Of a stretch of DNA of 64,000 nucleotides, positions 19,379-28,474 are shown one piece after another. A program made the position numbers and the translations under genes. Origin of the DNA: Methylobacterium sp. E-045 (lineage in GTDB: Bacteria > Pseudomonadota > Alphaproteobacteria > Rhizobiales > Beijerinckiaceae); contig NZ_JAKSYE010000063.1 of the NCBI RefSeq assembly GCF_022829685.1, positions 1 through 64,000 on the forward strand, given 5' to 3'. Positions within the stretch are counted from its first letter, which is position 1; each line of letters begins with the position of its first letter. The notes beneath the pieces are model-generated. The model made no database searches, had not been told where the DNA came from, and saw only the letters and a list, made by a program, of their open reading frames with translations.

Positions 19379-19546
19379 ATGCACCACAAAAGGAAACGCC
19401 CGAAGAGCGCCCGGGCCGGCTGCCTGCTCTGCAAGCCGCACAAGGCGAATGGCTGCTGCGCCGACCACAAGAATATGCGCGCCGGTGACCTGCGGCGATA
19501 CCAGGCGGGCACTGCGCAACTCAGGTGCGATGCGGCCGATGCATGA
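19379..19546 (+). CDS. Small basic cysteine-rich protein
   Basis: A 55-residue reading frame found by eye. It begins with a Lys/Arg-rich stretch (HHKRKRPKSARAG), then CLLC, HK, NGCC and a later RC, which looks like a small zinc-knuckle protein. Short proteins with the RAGCLLCKPHK core occur in many alphaproteobacteria as far as I recall; the function is unknown. It lies 36 bases after pyrB on the same strand, with no strong ribosome site. Confidence 0.6.
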   Translation: MHHKRKRPKSARAGCLLCKPHKANGCCADHKNMRAGDLRRYQAGTAQLRCDAADA

Positions 19547-19760
19547 AATGACAGCTCGCGTGCCGCTTGTTCACCCATAGTTTCCGGAATTTTGTCTTGC
19601 AGACCGATCATCCCTGACCGATGCCCCTACAACCGCGCCCGACCACGTTGGGCCGGGACACATCTCTAGATCCTTGTTTTGCCGTGCTCTTTTTCGCCGA
19701 ACCGGCATCCACTTCTGCGCAGAGCGCTCTCGGGGAGGGGATGCAGGTAGGGAGGCATCC

Positions 19761-19991
19761 ATGCTGAGTGTCTGGTTTTGGCTGGAGCGGTGGTTCACCG
19801 ATACTCCCAACTTGGCAACCATCGTGTTCCGCGGGATGGCAACCGGTTTCATCGGCGGCCTTGGATTGATAGCGCTTGGGATCGCTTTTGATCTGTCAGG
19901 CGACATCGTCGCTCCGGTGCTATCGGCTTTACAGATCGGGCTCGTTTGCTGGATGGGTTGGGCCATCAACAGACGTCGAGCGGCACAATGA
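19761..19991 (+). CDS. Small membrane protein of unknown function
   Basis: Seventy-six residues with two hydrophobic segments (about 19-40 and 46-68). GGAGG lies 7 bases before the ATG, which decides this start over an upstream one at 19674. The surrounding sequence (about 19550-20000) is visibly richer in A/T than its neighbours, which fits a recently acquired or weakly constrained piece between pyrB and the dihydroorotase-like gene. Confidence 0.6.
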   Translation: MLSVWFWLERWFTDTPNLATIVFRGMATGFIGGLGLIALGIAFDLSGDIVAPVLSALQIGLVCWMGWAINRRRAAQ

Positions 19992-20055
19992 ATCGCGACC
20001 GGCCAGTGGAAAGCTCCCTGGTGCAAGACTGCCCAACACACGATAACGCTGCCCC

Positions 20056-21369
20056 ATGATCTCTCGTCCTCTCCTCTTGATGAACGCCAGCCTCCTCGAT
20101 CCGGCCACGAGCCGCGAGGGGCCGGGGCATGTCCTCGTCCGCGACGGCCGCATCGCCGACATCGCCTGGGGCGCGTTACCCGCCGCTCCCGAGGGCGTCG
20201 AGATCATCGATTGCGGCGGGCAGGTCCTGAGCCCTGGACTCATGGATCTGCGTGCCTTCGTCGGCGAGCCCGGAGCCGAGCACCGCGAGACCCTGGCCAG
20301 CGCCAGCGCGGCGGCGGCGGCCGGCGGGGTCACCACCCTGGTCTGCATGCCGGACACCAACCCGGTCATCGACGGGCCGGCCATCGTCGATTTTGTCCTG
20401 CGCCGCGCCCGCGACACGGCCTGCGTCACCGTCCTGCCCGCCGCCGCCATCACCAAGGGGCTGGCGGGCCAGGAGATGACCGAGTTCGGCCTGCTGCAGG
20501 AGGCCGGCGCCGTCGCCTTCACCGACGGTCTCAAGGCCGTGCGCAACGCTCAGGTGATGCGCCGCGCCCTCACCTATGCCCGCGATTTTGGCGCCCTGCT
20601 GATGCAGCACGTGGAGGAGCCCGACCTCGTCGGCGAGGGCGTGATGAACGAAGGCGAGATGGCCTCGCGCCTCGGCCTCGTCGGCATCCCGCGGGAGGCC
20701 GAGACGGTGATGCTGGAGCGCGACATCCGCCTCGTGCGCCTCACCGGCGGGCGCTACCACGCCGCCATGATCTCCTGCGCCGATTCGGTGGAGATCGTGC
20801 GGCGGGCCAAGCAGGACGGCCTGCCCGTCACCTGCGGCGCGTCCGTGAACAACCTCGTCCTCAACGAGGGCGATATCGGCCATTACCGCACCTTCTGCCG
20901 GCTCTCGCCCCCGCTGCGCCACGAGACCGACCGCCTCGCCCTGGTGGACGCCCTGAACGAAGGCGTGATCGACGTCATCGTCTCCGACCACAACCCGCAG
21001 GACGTCGAGACCAAGCGCCTGCCCTTCGCCGAGGCTGCTGACGGGGCGCTCGGCATCGAGACCCTGCTCGGCGCGGCGCTGCGCCTCGTCCATACCGGCG
21101 ACGTGGCGCTGCCGCGCCTACTGGAGGCCCTCACCGTCACCCCGGCGGCGATCCTCGGGCGCGAGGCCGGACGTCTCGCCGTCGGCGCGCCGGCTGATCT
21201 TGTGCTGATCGATCCCGACCTGCCCTATGTGCTCGACAAGCGGCGCCTGAAGTCGCGCTCGAAGAACTCGCCCTTCGACGAGGCGCGGCTGCAGGGGGCG
21301 GCCGTGCTGACCCTGGTCGGCGGGCGCATCGTTTTCCGGGCCGTGCAGGATGCGGAGACGGCGGCGTGA
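20056..21369 (+). CDS. pyrC: Dihydroorotase-like protein lacking the HxH metal motif
   Basis: Amidohydrolase-fold protein of 437 residues, annotated by family as dihydroorotase. Where active dihydroorotases have Asp-x-His-x-His, this one reads [12 protein letters not shown] (residues 62-73), so both metal-binding histidines are absent (L65-R66-A67-F68). Other landmarks remain ([22 protein letters not shown]). Such pseudo-dihydroorotases pair with PyrB in some bacteria as a structural, non-catalytic partner. That fits its place near pyrB; a true PyrC would then be elsewhere. It overlaps plsY by 4 bases. Confidence 0.88.
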   Translation: MISRPLLLMNASLLDPATSREGPGHVLVRDGRIADIAWGALPAAPEGVEIIDCGGQVLSPGLMDLRAFVGEPGAEHRETLASASAAAAAGGVTTLVCMPDTNPVIDGPAIVDFVLRRARDTACVTVLPAAAITKGLAGQEMTEFGLLQEAGAVAFTDGLKAVRNAQVMRRALTYARDFGALLMQHVEEPDLVGEGVMNEGEMASRLGLVGIPREAETVMLERDIRLVRLTGGRYHAAMISCADSVEIVRRAKQDGLPVTCGASVNNLVLNEGDIGHYRTFCRLSPPLRHETDRLALVDALNEGVIDVIVSDHNPQDVETKRLPFAEAADGALGIETLLGAALRLVHTGDVALPRLLEALTVTPAAILGREAGRLAVGAPADLVLIDPDLPYVLDKRRLKSRSKNSPFDEARLQGAAVLTLVGGRIVFRAVQDAETAA

Positions 21370-21974
21370 CCCTTCTCCTCGATGCCGGCTGGCCTCTCCT
21401 GCTCGCGAGCTTGGCCGGCGGCTACCTCGCCGGCTCGATCCCGTTCGGCCTGATCGTCACTCGCCTCGCCGGCCTCGGCGACGTGCGGGCCATCGGTTCG
21501 GGCAATATCGGCGCCACCAACGTGCTGCGCACCGGCCGGAAGAGCCTCGCCGCCGCGACCCTCCTCGGCGATGCGCTGAAGGGCACCCTCGCCGTGCTGG
21601 TGGCCGCCCGCTTCGGCGAGGGCGCCGCCCTGGCGGCGGGGCTCGGCGCCTTCCTCGGCCACCTCTTCCCGGTCTGGCTCGGGTTCAGGGGCGGCAAGGG
21701 GGTCGCCACCTTCCTCGGCGTGCTCCTCGCCTTCAGCCCCATCGGGCTCGCCGCCTTCGCGGCGATCTGGCTCGGCCTCGCCTTCACGCTGAAATACTCC
21801 TCCCTGGCGGCGCTCGCCGCCTCCGCCGCGACGCCCATCGTCCTGTGGGCGGCGGGACAGCCTGCGGTTGCGCTGCTCTTCCTCGTGCTCGCGATCCTGC
21901 TATGGTGGAAGCACGCTCCCAACATCCGCCGACTGCGCGACGGCTCCGAGGGGCGGATCGGGCAGAAGGGCTGA
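21366..21974 (+). CDS. plsY: Acyl-phosphate:glycerol-3-phosphate acyltransferase
   Basis: Integral membrane enzyme (202 residues) that makes lysophosphatidic acid from acyl phosphate and glycerol-3-phosphate. The three conserved loops are visible: [18 protein letters not shown] and [15 protein letters not shown] start at 21366 overlaps the previous stop (GTGA). Confidence 0.95.
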   Translation: MTLLLDAGWPLLLASLAGGYLAGSIPFGLIVTRLAGLGDVRAIGSGNIGATNVLRTGRKSLAAATLLGDALKGTLAVLVAARFGEGAALAAGLGAFLGHLFPVWLGFRGGKGVATFLGVLLAFSPIGLAAFAAIWLGLAFTLKYSSLAALAASAATPIVLWAAGQPAVALLFLVLAILLWWKHAPNIRRLRDGSEGRIGQKG

Positions 21975-22004
21975 CCCGATCTCCCGTCGACGGAGGTCCG
22001 GGGC

Positions 22005-23201
22005 ATGGGCATGCAACTCAACCCCGCCCAGCGCCTCGACTGGCTCCGCCTGATCCGCACCGAGGGCGTCGGCCCGCGCACCTTCCGCACCCTGATCAAC
22101 CGCTTCGGCGGCGCCGGCGCGGCGCTGGACGCCCTGCCGGACCTGGCGAAGCGCGGGGCCAAGCGCATCGTGCCGGTGACGCGGGCCGAGGCGGAGGCCG
22201 AATTGGAGGCGGCGGCCAGGATCGGCGTCCGCCTCGTGGCCATGGGCGAGGACGATTACCCCAAGCTGCTCCAGGCGGCCGATTCGGCGCCGCCCCTGAT
22301 CGCGATCCGGGGACAGGCGGCGATCCTCTCCCGGCCCGCCATCGCCATCGTCGGTTCCCGCAACGCCTCCGCCGCCGGCCTCGGCTTCACGGAGCGTCTG
22401 GCACGGGGCCTCGGCGAGGCCGGTCTCGTCGTGGTCTCGGGGCTGGCGCGCGGCATCGATGCCCGCGCGCACAGGGCGTCCCTGGACTCGGGGACGGTGG
22501 CGGTGCTCGCCGGCGGCCATGACCGGGTCTACCCCGCCAACCATCAGGGCCTGATGGAGGGCATTCTCGAGTCCGGCGGCGCGGTGCTTGCCGAGATGCC
22601 CATGGGCTGGGAGCCGCGCGGCCGCGACTTTCCCCGGCGCAACCGCATCATTTCCGGCCTCGCCTACGGGACCGTCGTGGTGGAGGCCGCGCGACGCTCC
22701 GGCTCGCTCATCACCGCGCGCTTCGCCCTGGAACAGGGCCGGGAGGTCTTCGCCGTGCCGGGCTCGCCCCTCGATCCCCGCGCCGAGGGGACCAACGACC
22801 TCATCCGCCAGGGTGCGACCCTGGTCTCGGACGTGGACCACGTCACCTCCGCCATCGCGCCGCTGATCGGGCGGCGGGATTTCGAACAGGGGGCCGGCCA
22901 GCTCGCCCTCCACCGGCCCGACCTCGCCGACGCGCCGATCTTCTGGGACGAGCTCGACGGGATCGGCGGCCCGGCCTCCGAGCCGGAGGAGGGGCTCGAG
23001 GAGCCGGAACCCGAACCGCCGGAACCCGCCGACGACCGCGCCCGCCTCATCGCCTATCTCAGCCCGACCCCCATCGGCACCGACGACCTCGCCCGCGCGG
23101 CGGGGCTGAGCGTGCGCGTCGTCCAGACGACGCTTCTGGAACTCGAACTCGACGGCCGGATCGAGCGGCACGGAAGCGGAGCGGTGTCGCTGCTGTCGTA
23201 G
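22005..23201 (+). CDS. dprA: DNA processing protein DprA
   Basis: Loads RecA onto incoming single-stranded DNA during natural transformation; present even in bacteria not known to be competent. Length 398 residues. An N-terminal SAM-like region is followed by the Rossmann-like DprA core with [25 protein letters not shown] and a C-terminal winged helix ([18 protein letters not shown]). It has an acidic, Pro/Glu-rich linker around residues 322-345. It follows plsY by 30 bases. Confidence 0.95.
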   Translation: MGMQLNPAQRLDWLRLIRTEGVGPRTFRTLINRFGGAGAALDALPDLAKRGAKRIVPVTRAEAEAELEAAARIGVRLVAMGEDDYPKLLQAADSAPPLIAIRGQAAILSRPAIAIVGSRNASAAGLGFTERLARGLGEAGLVVVSGLARGIDARAHRASLDSGTVAVLAGGHDRVYPANHQGLMEGILESGGAVLAEMPMGWEPRGRDFPRRNRIISGLAYGTVVVEAARRSGSLITARFALEQGREVFAVPGSPLDPRAEGTNDLIRQGATLVSDVDHVTSAIAPLIGRRDFEQGAGQLALHRPDLADAPIFWDELDGIGGPASEPEEGLEEPEPEPPEPADDRARLIAYLSPTPIGTDDLARAAGLSVRVVQTTLLELELDGRIERHGSGAVSLLS

Positions 23202-23270
23202 GACGGACGAGGGCCCGGCTCTCCCGCCGCCAGCCTCCTGGTTCGCCCATCTCGCGGGATGCTCTGTCCT

Positions 23271-23345
23271 GCCCTCCTCCCCCCAAGGGGGAGAGGGACG
23301 CGCTCTGCCTGAGGGAGCAGAGGTGCGTATGCCGTAGCGCCGCAA
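23271..23345. repeat. Extragenic GC-rich palindromic repeat
   Basis: An ~75-bp element with the core CCTCCCCCCAAGGGGGAG followed by AGGGACGCG and TATGCCG, placed between the convergent ends of dprA and the beta-propeller gene. A similar element occurs at 31619-31690 between lutB and lutC. It may double as a terminator. Confidence 0.6.
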
Positions 23346-23359
23346 GCGGGAAGGGCGCC

Positions 23360-24295
23360 CTACCGCAAAAAGTCTCCGAACGAGCGCGGCCCGTCCGGGA
23401 CCGGAATGTCCTTGATCACCTTCAGCGTCGTCGCGTCGATGACCCCCAGGGTGTTGGAGCCCCAGTTCGTCACGTAGAGGCGGCTGCCGTCGCGGGAGGC
23501 GGCGATGCTCTCTGGATGGTCGCCCACATCGATGGCCGCCACGTTGGTGAGGGTCTTCAGGTTGAACACCGTCACGGTGTTCGAATACTGGTCGGTGACG
23601 AAGCCGCGCGTGGCGGTGAGGGCCACCACGTAGGGCCGCTCGCCGGTGGTGACCCGGCCGAATTCCCGCCGCCCCGCGACATCGATGACGGAGACGTCGT
23701 TCGACATGACGTTGGCGGTGTAGGCGCGGGTGCCGGTCTCATCGAGGGTGATGCCGAACGGGTGTTCGCCCACGGGGATCTTCACCGTCTCGGTGGCGGT
23801 GGCGGTATCGACCACAGAGACGGAATTGCCCTCGCGGTTGGCCACCAGGATCGTGGCGCCGTCGGGCGTCACCGCGATGCCCGAGGGCGAGGCGCCCACC
23901 TGGATCTCGGTCTCGATCTTCGAACCGTCCGCCGAGACCACGAAGATCCGGCTACCATACCAGTCGGCCACGTAGACCGCGCCGGATTTCGGATTGACGG
24001 CGATTCCGAGCGGGCCGCCGGGCAGATCGAGGGTGCCCGTCACCGCGCGGGCGTCGAGATCGACGATGGCGAGGCCGTGGCCCTCGGGGCGGGTGACGTA
24101 GGCGGTCTTGCGATCGGGCGACAGGGCGATGCCGGCGGGCGCGCCGTCCACCGGGATCTGCGCGGCGACGACCTGCGTCTCGAGATCGACCACCGCGAGG
24201 ATGTTGGCCCCCTGCGCCGTGACCAGGGCCTCGTCGGCGAGGGCGGGGGATGCGAGTAACGCGAGGGCGAGGGCGAGGGGCCGATAGCGTCTCAT
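23360..24295 (-). CDS. Secreted YVTN-type beta-propeller protein
   Basis: About 311 residues from ATG 24295 (ahead of the signal peptide RRYRPLALALALLASPALA), followed by seven repeating blades of the IDVAG / VYVADW / LYVTNWG type. It resembles the propeller proteins that accompany PQQ-dependent dehydrogenase systems, and is a relative of LutB (30626-31612). Function unknown. It is the last gene of the minus-strand block starting at 29017; a 133-base gap with a repeat separates it from the MxaD-like gene. Confidence 0.87.
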   Translation of the reverse strand: MRRYRPLALALALLASPALADEALVTAQGANILAVVDLETQVVAAQIPVDGAPAGIALSPDRKTAYVTRPEGHGLAIVDLDARAVTGTLDLPGGPLGIAVNPKSGAVYVADWYGSRIFVVSADGSKIETEIQVGASPSGIAVTPDGATILVANREGNSVSVVDTATATETVKIPVGEHPFGITLDETGTRAYTANVMSNDVSVIDVAGRREFGRVTTGERPYVVALTATRGFVTDQYSNTVTVFNLKTLTNVAAIDVGDHPESIAASRDGSRLYVTNWGSNTLGVIDATTLKVIKDIPVPDGPRSFGDFLR

Positions 24296-24304
24296 CCGGA
24301 ATGG

Positions 24305-24389
24305 CCCCCTCACCGTCGCTTCGGCTTCGCCTGCGCTCATCGCGGACACGACGAGGTGCCCGCGATCCTCTCCCCGCGCGCGGGGAGAG
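24305..24389. repeat. Second copy of the CCCCTCACCGTCGCT element
   Basis: Related along its length to 13402-13485: same start (CCCCCTCACCGTCGCT), same GAGGTGCC, same TCCTCTCCCCG...CGGGGAG hairpin end. It lies immediately upstream of the beta-propeller gene start. Confidence 0.7.
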
Positions 24390-24428
24390 GCGATGCGCGC
24401 CGTCGCCGTGCCTTGGAAAAAGCTCCGA

Positions 24429-24959
24429 TCAAGAGCCCTTCTCGGCCTTGGCCTTCACGTTATCCAGGCCGGCCTTGTAGAGTCCGAGGACCGCCGCTTT
24501 GGAGGCGTCGTCGTTCAGGTCCGGCGGCGGATCGTTGTTCATGTAGCCGCGGTAGAACGCGCCGCGCCAGGTCACCTTGGACTTGGCGCCGTCGCCCTCG
24601 ACCTCGATGGTCGAGGAATAGTCGTTCACCGGCAGCGTCTTCACGTCCACCTTGGTGATCCGGTACATGTAGGTCTTCTTCTCGGCGTCGTACTTGGCGA
24701 GCTCTTCCTCGACCGTGGCGCCGCCCTTGAGGGTCAGGACGCGGCTGGCCTTGACCTCGTTGCCACCCTTGCCCTCGGTCTTCTCGACCACGGGAATCCA
24801 GCTGGCATCCTGGAAGTTGCCGAGCACGGCCCAGACCTTGTCGGCGGGGGCGTTGATCTCGATGGTCTGGGAGACCTTCTGGCGGGTCGGGCCATGGGCC
24901 TGGGCCGCGTAGGATACCGTGGCGAGCGCCGCCACGGCGGCCAGCGTCTTGAATCTCAT
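24429..24959 (-). CDS. MxaD-like periplasmic SRPBCC protein
   Basis: Protein of 176 residues with signal peptide (about 1-21, ending AAQAH) and a START/SRPBCC domain (IEINAPADKVWAVLGNF ... GAFYRGYMNNDPPPD). It closely resembles MxaD, the small periplasmic protein said to help methanol dehydrogenase pass electrons to its cytochrome. ATG 24959 is chosen because GAGGAGA lies about 9 bases upstream. It sits outside any mxa cluster, 28 bases after the DUF447 gene, so it may serve the Xox system instead. Confidence 0.8.
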   Translation of the reverse strand: MRFKTLAAVAALATVSYAAQAHGPTRQKVSQTIEINAPADKVWAVLGNFQDASWIPVVEKTEGKGGNEVKASRVLTLKGGATVEEELAKYDAEKKTYMYRITKVDVKTLPVNDYSSTIEVEGDGAKSKVTWRGAFYRGYMNNDPPPDLNDDASKAAVLGLYKAGLDNVKAKAEKGS

Positions 24960-24987
24960 CAACCCTGTCTCCTCGGGAACGCACCGT

Positions 24988-25584
24988 CTAGGGTGCTTGG
25001 GGGGCTCGTGCGAGAACCGGCTCGTCGCGCCCGAGGGCTGCGGCGACCTTGTCCTCGATCCAGTCCCAGGCCTCGCGCTCAGCGGGCCCGGCTGTCTTGG
25101 ATATCGCGATGGCGTGGTAGCGCATCTCCGTCAGGATCTTGTCCGGCTCCAGCATGTGCAGGCGCGTCGACAGGATCGCCGCCTCCAGCACCGCTCCTTG
25201 AGCCCGGTTGTAGCCGAAGAACGGCATATGGCTGACGCTGTGTACCATGCGGGCGCGGTAGCGCGGGCGCGTCGCATCGTCCTCCACAGCGATGACCTCG
25301 AACTCGGCATGGCCGAAGCTGTCGGCAAGGCGCCGGCCCGGGATGCGGTCGCAGGGCAGGGTCGCCCAGTCGCGCCGCCCGGTCACCGCGCCCGCGATCA
25401 CCCGCACGTCGCTCGGGCTCGACGCGGCAAAGACCGGGTTGGCGTCGAGGTTGAGGATGGTGGGCGAGGGCCGGAACGGGGCGAGCACCCAATCCTCGCC
25501 CTCGCTGATCAGGCCGAAGGGCACGAGATGCAGGTCGCCCGCAGGCGACGTCGTGGTGACGATGGTCTCGAGGATCAGCGGCAC
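24988..25584 (-). CDS. DUF447 family protein of C1-carrier gene clusters
   Basis: Protein of 198 residues from GTG 25584 (ILETIVTTTSPAGDLHL at the N terminus), with a flavin-reductase-like split-barrel appearance (VFAASSPSDVRVIAGAVTG, FNRAQGAVLE-type region). DUF447 proteins occur in methanogens and in methylotrophs beside tetrahydromethanopterin/methylofuran genes. The exact reaction is not established as far as I know. It starts 4 bases after the dihydropteroate-synthase-like stop, so it is part of the same operon. Confidence 0.85.
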   Translation of the reverse strand: MPLILETIVTTTSPAGDLHLVPFGLISEGEDWVLAPFRPSPTILNLDANPVFAASSPSDVRVIAGAVTGRRDWATLPCDRIPGRRLADSFGHAEFEVIAVEDDATRPRYRARMVHSVSHMPFFGYNRAQGAVLEAAILSTRLHMLEPDKILTEMRYHAIAISKTAGPAEREAWDWIEDKVAAALGRDEPVLARAPQAP

Positions 25585-25588
25585 GGCC

Positions 25589-27160
25589 TCACGCCTCCCC
25601 GGCGGGAACGAGCTTGCCGCAGACGATGCGCGCGCCCTTGTCGCCCGTGGCCTCGGTCCCCGGGGCCTTGGTCCCCGGGGCCTTGGCCTCGCCGGATTCC
25701 ACCACCTCGGGCTTGCCGGCATCGGCCTCCACGGGCGTCGCGTCGCGGGTGGCGCGCTCCGCGCCGCCGGGTCCGGAATGCTTGGTATGCCCCGCCTTCT
25801 TGAAGGCGGTGGTGTCCTCGACCTCCTCGTCGGCGGCGACGCCCCAGCGCAGGGGCTCGTCCTGGACGTAGCGCTTGCCGAGGCGCCAGGCCGTCTCGGC
25901 CTTGGTCAGCTCGCCGCCGAGATAGAAGGCGTGGGCCCCGTCGGCGGCGACATCGAGATCGGGAAAGAACGCCATCGCATCGGTGCCGATCGTGTGGACG
26001 TCGCGGTTGAAGGCGTGGATGCCGTCCTCGGCCACCGCGATGCGGTAGTTCGGGTCGCGCACCTCCGCCGCCTGGGCCGCGATCTCCTCCGGGGTCTGCA
26101 CGAAGGGGCGCTTGTCGTGCAAGGCCAGGAGCTGGCGTCCGTAGCCCTTCGGCAGGGCGGAATCGGCCTTGGCCGCGAACATCACCCGGCGGGCGGCGTC
26201 ATGCTCCTCCACCGTGCGCCGCGTGTGGTTGGAGACCTGCACGATCAGGACGTTGCGGATCGACAGTTCCGAGCACATGCCCACGAGGAGGGCGGTGACG
26301 CCGAGGCTGTCGGCCTCGGTGAGCTCGGTGAGGTTGCCGGTGCCCATCATCATCTCGATGCCGGGCCAGCGCTTGCGCGTCTCGTGATAGCGCGTGATCG
26401 ATTCGACGAATCCGAAATGGATCGGCTCGAGGATCGGGTCGGCCATGTAGGGCAGGCCGGCCTTCTCCATGCGCTCGATCGCCCGGTCGAGGGAGGGCAG
26501 GTCGTCCGGCCGCATCGGCACCAGGATCGGCACCGCGCCGGTCTCGAAGGCGAGGTCCAGGGTCTCCTCGTTGAGGCTGAGGAGATAATCGGCCCCGGCC
26601 TTCGCCCCGCGGGTCAGCTCGTCGAGGGAGAAGGAATCGACGCTGACCTTCAGCCCCGCCCCCTTCAGCAGGCGCACGCACTCTTCGAGATGCGGGAACT
26701 CGGTGTCGGGCAGGCCGCCGAGATCGATCACGTCGGCGCCGCGTCGGGCGAGGTCGAGGCCCTTGGCCAGGATCTGCTCGGGCGTCATCTTCGAGGCGTC
26801 GACGATCTCGGAGAAGATGCGCAGATCGTGCCGCGAGAGATCGACCTTGCGGCCGGCGAGGCCGAGATGGGCCGGCAGGTCCACCACCTCGTCGGGGCCG
26901 CGCTCCACCGGCAGGCCGAAATGCGCGGCGAGGGCTTCCGGATTGGCGCGGCAGCGGCCGGGCAGGACGATGCGGGTGGCGCCCTCGGGGATCGTCACCC
27001 GGCGGCGGATGATCTCCTCCGTCATGAGCGCTGCGACCTTCACCCCGGCATCGGCGATGCTCCAGGCGAAGCGCTCGGTGGGCAGGGTGGCGGCGACCTT
27101 CTCCAGGCGCGCCTTCGCCATCCGGCCGGTGATGAAGACGAGATGCTCGGGCGCGCTCAC
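25589..27160 (-). CDS. Dihydropteroate-synthase-like protein (methanopterin-type, DUF6513)
   Basis: A 523-residue protein. An N-terminal domain (about 1-165, LVFITGRMAKARLEKVAA) is followed by a TIM barrel with pterin-binding-enzyme features (ADVIDLGGLPD, VSVDSFSLDE, ADPILEPIHFGF, MMMGTGNLTEL). In methylotrophs and methanogens such proteins belong to tetrahydromethanopterin synthesis and are thought to do the dihydropteroate-synthase-like step. The last ~80 residues are low complexity with KAPGTKAPGTEATG-like repeats. The start overlaps the kinase stop by 4 bases. Confidence 0.87.
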   Translation of the reverse strand: MSAPEHLVFITGRMAKARLEKVAATLPTERFAWSIADAGVKVAALMTEEIIRRRVTIPEGATRIVLPGRCRANPEALAAHFGLPVERGPDEVVDLPAHLGLAGRKVDLSRHDLRIFSEIVDASKMTPEQILAKGLDLARRGADVIDLGGLPDTEFPHLEECVRLLKGAGLKVSVDSFSLDELTRGAKAGADYLLSLNEETLDLAFETGAVPILVPMRPDDLPSLDRAIERMEKAGLPYMADPILEPIHFGFVESITRYHETRKRWPGIEMMMGTGNLTELTEADSLGVTALLVGMCSELSIRNVLIVQVSNHTRRTVEEHDAARRVMFAAKADSALPKGYGRQLLALHDKRPFVQTPEEIAAQAAEVRDPNYRIAVAEDGIHAFNRDVHTIGTDAMAFFPDLDVAADGAHAFYLGGELTKAETAWRLGKRYVQDEPLRWGVAADEEVEDTTAFKKAGHTKHSGPGGAERATRDATPVEADAGKPEVVESGEAKAPGTKAPGTEATGDKGARIVCGKLVPAGEA

Positions 27161-27735
27161 GCGGCAGCCCTTACGATGTCCGCGGCCGGCCCCCGGATCA
27201 CGATCTCGCCAGCGTAGGACGCGGCAAGACCGGGGAGGGCCGCATCGACCATCCCCATCCGGGCGAGGTCGGACAGGCTCGCACCGGCCGGGCGATCGAC
27301 AGATTTCACCAGGATGCAGCGGGGCGCCGCGAGTTCGGTGGCGAGCCAGAGGGCGAGGCTGTCGGAGGTGACGTCCCAGGATTCGAGAATGGAAGGGTGC
27401 CCCTCCTTCAGCGCGACCGGATCCCAGATGACGGGCGCCTCGGCCGAGCCGGCTTCCCTCACGCTGCGTACGATGGCGAGGCGCGGCTCGCCCTCCGCAA
27501 GCACCTCCGCCATCCGGCCCATGGCATCGAGGGCGAGGCGATGGGCGAGGGCGTCCGAGAAGCCCAGCTGGCCCTGGGCCTGGCGCACCGCGTCGGCGAA
27601 CGGGCCGCCGCCGGGCACGACGACGCAGCGGCCCTCGCTGCCCTCCGCCAGTGCGCCGAGCAGGCGTCCGAGCCGCGCCGCGTCCGAGACGAGGCTGCCG
27701 CCGAGCTTCACGATGGTGGAAGGCGCGCCCGTCAC
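27157..27735 (-). CDS. Amino-acid-kinase-family enzyme, MfnE-like
   Basis: Protein of 192 residues with amino acid kinase signatures: VKLGGSLVSD at the N terminus, VVPGGGPFADAVRQ, and SDSLALWLATEL near the end. In methanogens MfnE phosphorylates 5-(aminomethyl)-3-furanmethanol phosphate in methanofuran synthesis. The neighbour mfnB supports the same role for methylofuran here. GTG 27735 overlaps the mfnB stop (GTGA). It is short for the kinase superfamily but normal for this subgroup. Confidence 0.82.
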   Translation of the reverse strand: MTGAPSTIVKLGGSLVSDAARLGRLLGALAEGSEGRCVVVPGGGPFADAVRQAQGQLGFSDALAHRLALDAMGRMAEVLAEGEPRLAIVRSVREAGSAEAPVIWDPVALKEGHPSILESWDVTSDSLALWLATELAAPRCILVKSVDRPAGASLSDLARMGMVDAALPGLAASYAGEIVIRGPAADIVRAAA

Positions 27736-28439
27736 GCCGCGTTCCGCCGGTCGAGTCCGCGAAGGGTCTTCACGGCCAGGGCGATGCGCTCCGGGTCGAG
27801 GCCGCGCGTGCGGTCGCTCCCGACGCAGAGACCGCCACGAAAGCCGAGGTAATCCGGCCGGTGTGCGGCGAGGACGGCGATGTCGGCGATCGTCAGGGAT
27901 CCCGCGAGGCCGGAAAGCAGGCCGTGGCTGCGGGCGTCGGCGGTGAAGGCCGAGAGGCGAGGGGCGGGCAGGAAATCGCCGAGGCGGCGGCCGTCCTTGG
28001 TGGCGGTGTCGATCATCACCCCGGCAAAGCCCGCTCCGGCGAGGCGGCCGACGAGGTCGTCCGGCATGGGCCGTCCGGCGAAGAGGACCGCGATCAGGCG
28101 GCCGGGGGCGGCCTGCGCCGCGGCCGCGAGGGCGTCGTAGTCGAAATCCGGCCGCACGGCGACCTTGACGTAGCCGATGCCGGTCCCGGCCATCGCCGCG
28201 ACCGATCCGGGCAGGGAAGCTGCGTCCTGCGGCTCGCCGGCCACCGCGCTGCTGACGGCCTCGTCCGCGATGGCCTCGACGATCGCCCGGACCGTCTCGA
28301 CGGGGAGCGCCCCGAGGGCGCCCCGGACAGGATCCTTGGCATCGACGAGGTCGGCGCCCGCCCGCGCCGCCATCACGGCCTCGTCCGCGTCGCGGACGCT
28401 GACGAGAAGGCGGGGACGCGCGCGCATATCGGATGACAT
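27732..28439 (-). CDS. mfnB: (5-formylfuran-3-yl)methyl phosphate synthase, MfnB
   Basis: DUF556 enzyme (about 235 residues) that condenses two glyceraldehyde-3-phosphates into the furan precursor of methanofuran/methylofuran. Recognisable segments: LLVSVRDADEAVMAARAG, ADLVDAKDPVRGALGAL, YVKVAVRP, VMIDTATKDGRRL and LGFRGGLC. The TIM-barrel lysines are in VDAKDP, YVKV and TATKDG. ATG 28439 is used; ATG 28427 is possible. Methylofuran is the cofactor of formyltransferase/hydrolase in formaldehyde oxidation. Confidence 0.88.
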   Translation of the reverse strand: MSSDMRARPRLLVSVRDADEAVMAARAGADLVDAKDPVRGALGALPVETVRAIVEAIADEAVSSAVAGEPQDAASLPGSVAAMAGTGIGYVKVAVRPDFDYDALAAAAQAAPGRLIAVLFAGRPMPDDLVGRLAGAGFAGVMIDTATKDGRRLGDFLPAPRLSAFTADARSHGLLSGLAGSLTIADIAVLAAHRPDYLGFRGGLCVGSDRTRGLDPERIALAVKTLRGLDRRNAA

Positions 28440-28474
28440 CGGCTTCGACACGGAATGATTCGGCAACGGGAGAC

